This document shows positions 4,866 through 9,099 of a stretch of 9,099 bases of DNA, in pieces. The position numbers were made by a program, and so were the translations under genes. The stretch's first letter is position 1. Each line of letters begins with the position of its first letter. The stretch covers positions 1 through 9,099 of the forward strand of contig JAJXVI010000060.1 in the NCBI GenBank assembly GCA_021782195.1, read 5' to 3'. Below the pieces are notes generated by a model. It ran no database searches, was not told the origin of the DNA, and saw nothing but the letters and a program-made list of their open reading frames with translations. The DNA comes from a bacterium (GTDB taxonomy: Bacteria; Vulcanimicrobiota; Xenobia; RGZZ01).

Positions 4866-6185
4866 ATGGGAAAGTTGCTGACACGGGTAGCCACACTGGG
4901 ACTGGGGATGATGCTCCTGATGCCTGGTGCTGCATGGGCTGGGGCCTCCGGTGGAACGCCGGTTCACACCACGACCTACTCGACGACGACGTCGACATCC
5001 AGTTCGACCTCGACGTCAAACAGTGCCTCGACCGCCAATGACAACGTGGGGAACATCTGGCTCGGATGGACGGCCAACGACACCGTGACCAACACCGACC
5101 ACAGCAACGCCACGATGTCGGTCACGGCCTCCTACCTCGCCAATTATCCCTCGACGCTCGAGCTGCTCACCCAGGGCCCGCAGAGCTTCTCCGGCAACGT
5201 GTACTGGAACAACGCCGCGTGGGGCCAGAATGGAAGCGCCTCCACCGGCACAACGAATACCTTCACGTCGTACACCGCCACCTACGGCGCCGGCGCGGTC
5301 GCGAACCAGTTTTCACAGTCGTATGGCTGGATCGCCCAGAACGACCCCGGCATCCTCTACACCACCATCAACGGGCGTGGCACGGTCAACAGCACGAGCG
5401 GCGGCCTCATCGGCCAGACCGACACCGCCTTGACGGCCACGGGGTCCGTGGTCACGACCTCACAGCAGGTCACCCAGCAGGTCACGAGCCAGGTCACCTC
5501 GAGCGACTCCACCCTGATGGTGGGCGGCGTGGTACTGGCCACCACCACCAACTACAACACGAACACGAACACCAACACCAACACGAACACGAACACCAAC
5601 ACAGCCACCACCAACTACAGTGGAAACGGTGTGGTTGATGCGTACCAGGTGAATGCAAGCGTATCGGTTAGCCCGATCGTCCTTGACCTGTCCAACACGG
5701 GCAAGTTCGAAGGTTCCGGCGGCCAGTGGCTGCCTCACCGTGGCGTTCGAGGCCACAAGATGGTGATGTTCGACCTGCGCGGCAACGGAATGCCGATGCT
5801 CACTGAGTGGGTCGGCCCGAAGATGGGCTTGCTCGTCAAGCCGCACGCAGACGGTACCGTTGACGGGAACAGCCTGTTCGGAACCACCGACGGATTCAAC
5901 AACGGCTTCGAGAGACTCTCGGTGCTCGATGTCAACAACGACGGCGCCCTGACGGGCAACGAACTCAAAGGCCTTTACGTCTGGGTTGACTCCAACCAGA
6001 ACGGCAAGGTCGATCCCGGTGAGTTGCACTCTCTGGCTTCGCTGGGGATCACCCGCATCAACCTCCAGAATCACAACTACGTCGGCAGCTTCGTGCGCAA
6101 CGGAAATACCGAGCGTATGTGGGACTGGTGGCCAACGGCGCTCGACGTTCGCCACGTCGCTCGCTACGCCATCCATACCAAGTAA
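4866..6185 (+). CDS. secreted Thr/Ser/Asn-rich protein with RTX-associated-type EF-hand calcium module
   Basis: The product has 439 residues and a Sec-type signal peptide (1-25, cleavage AWA). Residues 31-60 are Thr/Ser low complexity. Residues 61-230 are Gly/Asn/Thr/Ser-rich, probably beta-rich, with three QVT-containing units at 200-211. Residues 231-246 are (Asn-Thr)8 between two TTNY motifs. The C-terminal part (about 269-400) resembles the calcium module found beside RTX repeats in hemolysin-type and FrpC-like proteins: SPIVLDL, MVMFDLRGNG, GLLVKPHADGTVD, SLFGTTDGFNNGFERLSVLD. It ends in two intact 12-residue EF-hand loops: DVNNDGALTGNE (355-366; D1, N3, D5, G6, E12) and DSNQNGKVDPGE (375-386; D1, N3, N5, G6, E12). 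The two earlier aspartate loops look degenerate. There are no GGxGxD nonapeptides and no type I secretion signal, so export is by Sec. Calcium binding is a good inference. The role (matrix, adhesion or surface layer) is unknown. It has its own promoter and terminator. Confidence 0.85.
   Translation: MGKLLTRVATLGLGMMLLMPGAAWAGASGGTPVHTTTYSTTTSTSSSTSTSNSASTANDNVGNIWLGWTANDTVTNTDHSNATMSVTASYLANYPSTLELLTQGPQSFSGNVYWNNAAWGQNGSASTGTTNTFTSYTATYGAGAVANQFSQSYGWIAQNDPGILYTTINGRGTVNSTSGGLIGQTDTALTATGSVVTTSQQVTQQVTSQVTSSDSTLMVGGVVLATTTNYNTNTNTNTNTNTNTNTATTNYSGNGVVDAYQVNASVSVSPIVLDLSNTGKFEGSGGQWLPHRGVRGHKMVMFDLRGNGMPMLTEWVGPKMGLLVKPHADGTVDGNSLFGTTDGFNNGFERLSVLDVNNDGALTGNELKGLYVWVDSNQNGKVDPGELHSLASLGITRINLQNHNYVGSFVRNGNTERMWDWWPTALDVRHVARYAIHTK
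5463..5498 (+). repeat. three tandem 12-bp repeats encoding QQVT/QQVT/SQVT
   Basis: Three in-frame 12-base units share the core CAGGTCAC (5463-5474, 5475-5486, 5487-5498). They encode residues 200-211 of the EF-hand protein and point to local duplication in its Thr-rich half, just upstream of the larger Asn-Thr repeat. Confidence 0.65.
5542..5619 (+). repeat. (AACACN)8 coding minisatellite with flanking direct repeats
   Basis: Eight hexamers AACACN (5556-5603) encode (Asn-Thr)8. They resolve into two 24-base units (5556-5579 and 5580-5603) that differ only in the last base, so the array grew by a 24-base duplication. It is bordered by 15-base direct repeats CCACCACCAACTACA (5542-5556 and 5605-5619), which encode TTNY on each side. 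All units are multiples of three, so copy-number change keeps the frame. This is the pattern of a variable-length linker rather than an on/off phase switch. Confidence 0.85.
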
Positions 6186-6204
6186 CCGACAGTCAGTGAG
6201 CCAG

Positions 6205-6237
6205 AGGAGGCCCGTGAGAGCGGGCCTCCTTTTCTTT
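6205..6237 (+). terminator. Rho-independent terminator of the EF-hand protein gene
   Basis: A perfect 10-bp stem AGGAGGCCCG (6205-6214)/CGGGCCTCCT (6221-6230) with a 6-base loop is followed by a T-rich tract, TTTTCTTT, beginning at 6230. It starts 20 bases after the TAA at 6183-6185. This separates transcription of the EF-hand protein from the downstream propeller gene. Confidence 0.93.
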
Positions 6238-6312
6238 GTGCTGCACAGGACCGCCGCAGGCTGTCACGAATGCACAGGTGATTCGACACCGTTCCAGGGA
6301 ACCACGACACGT

Positions 6313-7428
6313 ATGAGAGGTCTCGCTTTGAAACATCGCGCTCTATTGACCGCCTTGCTCATCTGGCTCGCTACGGCGATGCCACTCTACGCGCAGAAGG
6401 CCGATTCCATCCTCGTCACGCCGGCCCGGTTGCAACAACTTGGGATCCACCGCGGCATGCTGCTCCCGTCGGTGCTCTCGCACGACGGCAACGTTCTTCT
6501 GGCAACGGAAAAACAGCCGGACCCGAAATTGAAAGCGCAGGGCAAGGTCTGGATGCTGCACGTATTCCACATCGACTGGAATGCGCACAATGTGTCCATG
6601 AAGACGATGTACGTGCCCACGACAAATTTCGACCAGAGTGCACTGGCGCCTGACAGTCGCCACGTCCTGGCTATCTGTGACGCAGGCACCGAGTTCATCG
6701 CCATCGACCTCAAGCACATGACCGCGCGCATCATCTTCAAGAACCGCGTCGGGGTGGCCGGGTTCCGCTCTTACCCCGAAGTGCTCTGGTATCAGAACAA
6801 GGCTTTCCACGTCGTCGGTTACTACTACGACGCGAAAGGCTTTGCCCACGGTGACTCGATCGCCGCCGTAGATCTTGATGGGACCGGAGTCTCCGCGTTC
6901 AAGCAGGTTCGTGACATCCACTACCAGGCCAAGAAAACCCGTAGCTTCTGCATCGGACAGTGGTACAGCGACAACGAAGCCTACTTTGGCGGCGTAGAGC
7001 CTTCAGACAAGATGATGCACCTCAACGCCTGGATCGGCAACACGCCCATGCCCGTCGACATTGCACTGGGATATGGCGGAATGGCGGTCGGACAGGATCG
7101 CGTCTTCTACCTGGCGCGCTATACACGCACAAAATACGGTGCAGTCGTGTATGACACCTCGGAGCGCAAGCGCTGGCAGATTGGAGATGGCAAGACGATC
7201 TATGCCTATCCATACATGTCCGATGACGGATCGACCATCCTGGTGTCGCACTTCAATTTCCAGAACCACACCATGACCGTATGGTATGGTCGGGAGCAGG
7301 ACAATTTCCACCTCATTCCCGTCCCCGGACTGGTGAACGTGCGACCCGGCACCATCCGGTTTGCAAAGAACGGACGGGTGCTGGTCTTCTACAATGACGA
7401 CGGCCTTCGGTTCATTCGCATCCCGTAG
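6313..7428 (+). CDS. exported protein of unknown function, probable beta-propeller
   Basis: This is a 371-residue protein with a signal peptide (1-27, basic start, hydrophobic core, cleavage after LYA). I do not recognise a named family. The mature part shows repeated strand patterns of the WD40-like/PD40 or TolB-type propeller sort: LSHDGNVLLAT, LAPDSRHVLAICDAG, IAIDLKHMTARIIF, IAAVDLDGTGV, YMSDDGSTILVSHFNF, and a final RFAKNGRVLVFYNDDGLRFIRIP. Recurring S/P-D-D/S-G or D-S-R turns before hydrophobic strands are typical of propeller blades. No catalytic motif is visible. The start is ATG 6313. A TTG at 6328, with AGAGG 7 bases before it, is an alternative that would shorten the signal peptide by 5 residues. 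It lies between a terminator and a convergent leuS, so it is probably transcribed alone. No clear promoter was seen in 6238-6312. A periplasmic or surface binding role is plausible. Confidence 0.72.
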   Translation: MRGLALKHRALLTALLIWLATAMPLYAQKADSILVTPARLQQLGIHRGMLLPSVLSHDGNVLLATEKQPDPKLKAQGKVWMLHVFHIDWNAHNVSMKTMYVPTTNFDQSALAPDSRHVLAICDAGTEFIAIDLKHMTARIIFKNRVGVAGFRSYPEVLWYQNKAFHVVGYYYDAKGFAHGDSIAAVDLDGTGVSAFKQVRDIHYQAKKTRSFCIGQWYSDNEAYFGGVEPSDKMMHLNAWIGNTPMPVDIALGYGGMAVGQDRVFYLARYTRTKYGAVVYDTSERKRWQIGDGKTIYAYPYMSDDGSTILVSHFNFQNHTMTVWYGREQDNFHLIPVPGLVNVRPGTIRFAKNGRVLVFYNDDGLRFIRIP

Positions 7429-7524
7429 CCGGCCCCTCGGGGATATGTTCCGGCACCCACCTGGAAGACCTTGAACCGATACCACCGAGTTGTTCCGATC
7501 GGAATGACCTCGCCGAGCAAGAAT

Positions 7525-7579
7525 GGGGACGGGCGTGAAGCAGCAACGCTTTCGCGCCCGTCCCCCTGTTCACAGGGGG
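7525..7579. terminator. overlapping GC-rich hairpins between convergent genes
   Basis: Hairpin A has an 11-bp perfect stem, GGGGACGGGCG (7525-7535)/CGCCCGTCCCC (7555-7565), extendable by a G-T pair and three more pairs. Hairpin B is CCCCCTGT (7562-7569)/ACAGGGGG (7572-7579). They share 7562-7565, so only one can form fully at a time. They lie just after the leuS stop (minus) and about 100 bases after the propeller gene stop (plus). A bidirectional terminator is likely, although T tracts are weak on both strands (only ATTCTT after hairpin A on the leuS strand). Confidence 0.6.
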
Positions 7580-7583
7580 GGAA

Positions 7584-9099
7584 TCAGACCACCAGATTGA
7601 CGAGCTTGCCGGACACGACCACCACTTTGCGGGGAACACGCCCGTTGAGGACGGCCTGTACCTTCTCGCACGCCAGCGCCGCCTCCCGAAGCTCTTCATC
7701 AGGCGTCATCGCTGGCACTTGAATGCGGTCACGAAGTTTCCCGTTGACCTGCACGATGACGGTGATCTCGGAGTCTGTCGCGGCGACCTCGTCCACCGCA
7801 GGCCAGGGCGCCTGACACGTGAAGCCGGTCCCCCCAAGACGCGCCCATACCTCATCTGCCAGGTGAGGTGTGATAGGAGCCATCATCAGGCACAACGTCT
7901 CCAGCAACTCACTGACCACGGACGCGTCGGCGGCGCCCTCATCAAGGTACGGGCGTGCCTCGTTCACCAGCTCCATGAGGGCCGCAAGCGCCACGTTGAA
8001 GCGGAAATTCCCGAGGTCGTCACCGACCTTGCGCAAAACCTGATGGCATTTGCGTCGCATTCGCTCGTGCGCCGTGCCGACCGCCGCCCCGATGCCGTCA
8101 CGCCAGTCCGGCCGCCACAGTTCGAGGCCATCACCGAAGAGGCGCCACAGACGGTTCACAAAACGTGCCGCGCCGTTCATGCCCTGCGTGCTCCACTGCA
8201 CCGCGTCTTCGAAAGGCGCCACGAACAGTTCGTAGACGCGCAGTACATCCGCGCCGAACTGTTCGACCATCTCGTCGGGGGTCACAACGTTGCCGTACGA
8301 TTTGGACATCTTGGCCCAACGCCACACCACCTGGTCCTCGGGGAAACCCTCGCGTTCGTCCGGGCGAAGAACGATCCAGTCGCTCAGATCGTCCGATGAA
8401 ACGGATGCCTCGTCGCCAACGGCCTTGCGCCCCGGTGTATACGAAAGGACCATCCCCTGATTGCGCAACGTGCTGAACGGCTCGTCAAAGTCGACAAGCC
8501 CTCCATCGCACATCACCTTCGTCCAGAAACGCGCATACAGCAAGTGCATCACCGCGTGTTCAGCGCCCCCCACATACAGATCGACCGGCAACCAGTAACG
8601 AACCTTTTCCGGATCGAACGGCCGCGCGGTGTTGTGCGGGTCGGCAAAGCGCAAGAAATACCACGACGAACAGGCAAATCCCCCCATTGTGTCGGTCTCG
8701 CGGCGTGCAGCCCCTCCACAGCGCGGACAGGTCGTGTGCAGGAAGGCGGGAATCGTCGCGAGCGGCGACTCTCCTGTACCGCTCGGCTGATAGCGCTCCA
8801 CGTCCGGCAGGCAGACCGGCAGCTCTTCCTCACGGACGGGTTGCTCTCCACAGGCCTCGCAGTGCACGATGGGGATCGGCGCGCCCCAGTACCGCTGACG
8901 GCTGATCAGCCAGTCGCGAAGACGGAAGTTGACCTTGCCCTGGCCCTTCCCCTCCGTCTCGAGTTTCTCGATGAATGCAGGGATGACCGTGTCCGTGGTC
9001 CACTCGGAAACGGTCTGACCGGACGGACAGCACATTCCGCTGAACGGTCCGCTGTTGACGACCTCCGGACCAAACGGGGCCGCACCGGTCAGATCCGAC
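7584..9099 (-). CDS. leuS: leucyl-tRNA synthetase, C-terminal 504 residues (N-terminus beyond window)
   Basis: Leucyl-tRNA synthetase charges tRNA-Leu with leucine in the cytoplasm using ATP. The in-frame fragment enters from the right edge and ends at a TGA (7584-7586). Landmarks in order: VNSGPFSGM near the edge; RLRDWLISRQRYWGAPIPI, returning to the class I catalytic core; a Cys-containing insertion with CEACG and CPRCGG, a likely zinc site; RETDTMGGFACSSWYFLRF; DLYVGGAEHAVMHLLYARFW; the KMSKS signature in AKMSKSYGNVV, with intact catalytic lysine; the helical anticodon-binding domain (GMNGAARFVNRLWRLF, MMAPITPHLADEVW); and the C-terminal domain (ITVIVQVNGKLRDRIQVP). LeuRS is usually 800-900 residues, so about 300-400 residues, including the HIGH motif and most of the editing domain, are missing only because of the window edge. 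No frameshift is visible. It converges with the propeller gene. Confidence 0.97.
   Translation of the reverse strand, partial: SDLTGAAPFGPEVVNSGPFSGMCCPSGQTVSEWTTDTVIPAFIEKLETEGKGQGKVNFRLRDWLISRQRYWGAPIPIVHCEACGEQPVREEELPVCLPDVERYQPSGTGESPLATIPAFLHTTCPRCGGAARRETDTMGGFACSSWYFLRFADPHNTARPFDPEKVRYWLPVDLYVGGAEHAVMHLLYARFWTKVMCDGGLVDFDEPFSTLRNQGMVLSYTPGRKAVGDEASVSSDDLSDWIVLRPDEREGFPEDQVVWRWAKMSKSYGNVVTPDEMVEQFGADVLRVYELFVAPFEDAVQWSTQGMNGAARFVNRLWRLFGDGLELWRPDWRDGIGAAVGTAHERMRRKCHQVLRKVGDDLGNFRFNVALAALMELVNEARPYLDEGAADASVVSELLETLCLMMAPITPHLADEVWARLGGTGFTCQAPWPAVDEVAATDSEITVIVQVNGKLRDRIQVPAMTPDEELREAALACEKVQAVLNGRVPRKVVVVSGKLVNLVV

Noticed and set aside
5556..5603. Short tandem repeat considered as a CRISPR array
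   Set aside because: The units are 6 or 24 bases with no unique spacers, and they lie in frame inside a coding sequence.
5066..5638. 190-codon plus-strand frame rich in His/Arg/Gln
   Set aside because: It is a frame-shifted shadow of the EF-hand protein gene; the low-complexity His-Gln-Glu run comes from the AACACN repeat read out of frame.
5460..6176. 238-codon minus-strand frame antisense to the EF-hand protein
   Set aside because: It is Val/Gly/Arg-rich, mirrors the codon pattern of the real gene (the Asn-Thr repeat reads as a Val-Arg/Gly run), and is followed by no terminator on that strand.
7428..7454. Small bulged hairpin just after the propeller gene stop (GCCGG/CCGGC enclosing CCCC/GGGG)
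   Set aside because: The stems are short, with a 7-base bulge and no T tract; too weak to call a terminator beside the stronger structures at 7525-7579.
7719..8399. 226-codon plus-strand open frame antisense to leuS
   Set aside because: It lies wholly within well-conserved leuS coding sequence. Its Arg/His-rich composition is that expected from reading a GC-rich gene in reverse, and there is no ribosome site or motif.

Overview
The window is a GC-rich bacterial chromosomal segment with no sign of phage, plasmid, transposon, CRISPR array or RNA gene. It holds seven genes: two are cut by the window edges and five are complete. Starts are ATG or GTG, and signal peptides are frequent. A CsaB-type polysaccharide pyruvyl transferase is present. 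Such enzymes are known mainly from lineages that anchor S-layer (SLH-domain) proteins to a pyruvylated wall polymer, such as Bacillota, Cyanobacteria, Deinococcota and Armatimonadota. That makes a non-proteobacterial lineage plausible, but no phylum can be named from this sequence alone.

Layout. Positions 1-921 (minus) carry the N-terminal two thirds of an exported S41 C-terminal-processing protease with a PDZ domain. Positions 1153-2346 (minus) carry csaB, upstream of the protease and in the same direction. A 240-base divergent gap (2347-2586) contains a three-arm set of alternative hairpins and a 17-bp palindrome. On the plus strand follow a secreted protein with a CARDB domain (2587-3540) and, 9 bases later, a membrane-anchored animal-type glutaminyl cyclase of the M28 fold (3550-4683). 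A 15-bp perfect inverted repeat lies in the cyclase's first codons. An extended -10 promoter (4776-4784) then precedes a secreted protein with a Thr/Ser/Asn-rich half, an (Asn-Thr)8 repeat and a paired EF-hand calcium module related to RTX-associated modules (4866-6185). It is closed by a clear intrinsic terminator (6205-6237). Next comes an exported, probably beta-propeller protein of unknown role (6313-7428). It converges with the C-terminal 504 residues of leucyl-tRNA synthetase (leuS, 7584-9098, minus). Overlapping GC-rich hairpins lie between these two genes.

How the genes fit together. Six of the seven concern the cell envelope or exterior: wall-polymer pyruvylation, envelope proteolysis, N-terminal pyroglutamate formation on exported proteins, and three secreted proteins of adhesion, calcium-binding or propeller type. 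leuS is a housekeeping neighbour. I see no defence or mobile system. The least ordinary items are the calcium-module protein with its tandem repeat, the animal-type glutaminyl cyclase next to secreted proteins, and the hairpins at 2450-2484 and 3592-3634.
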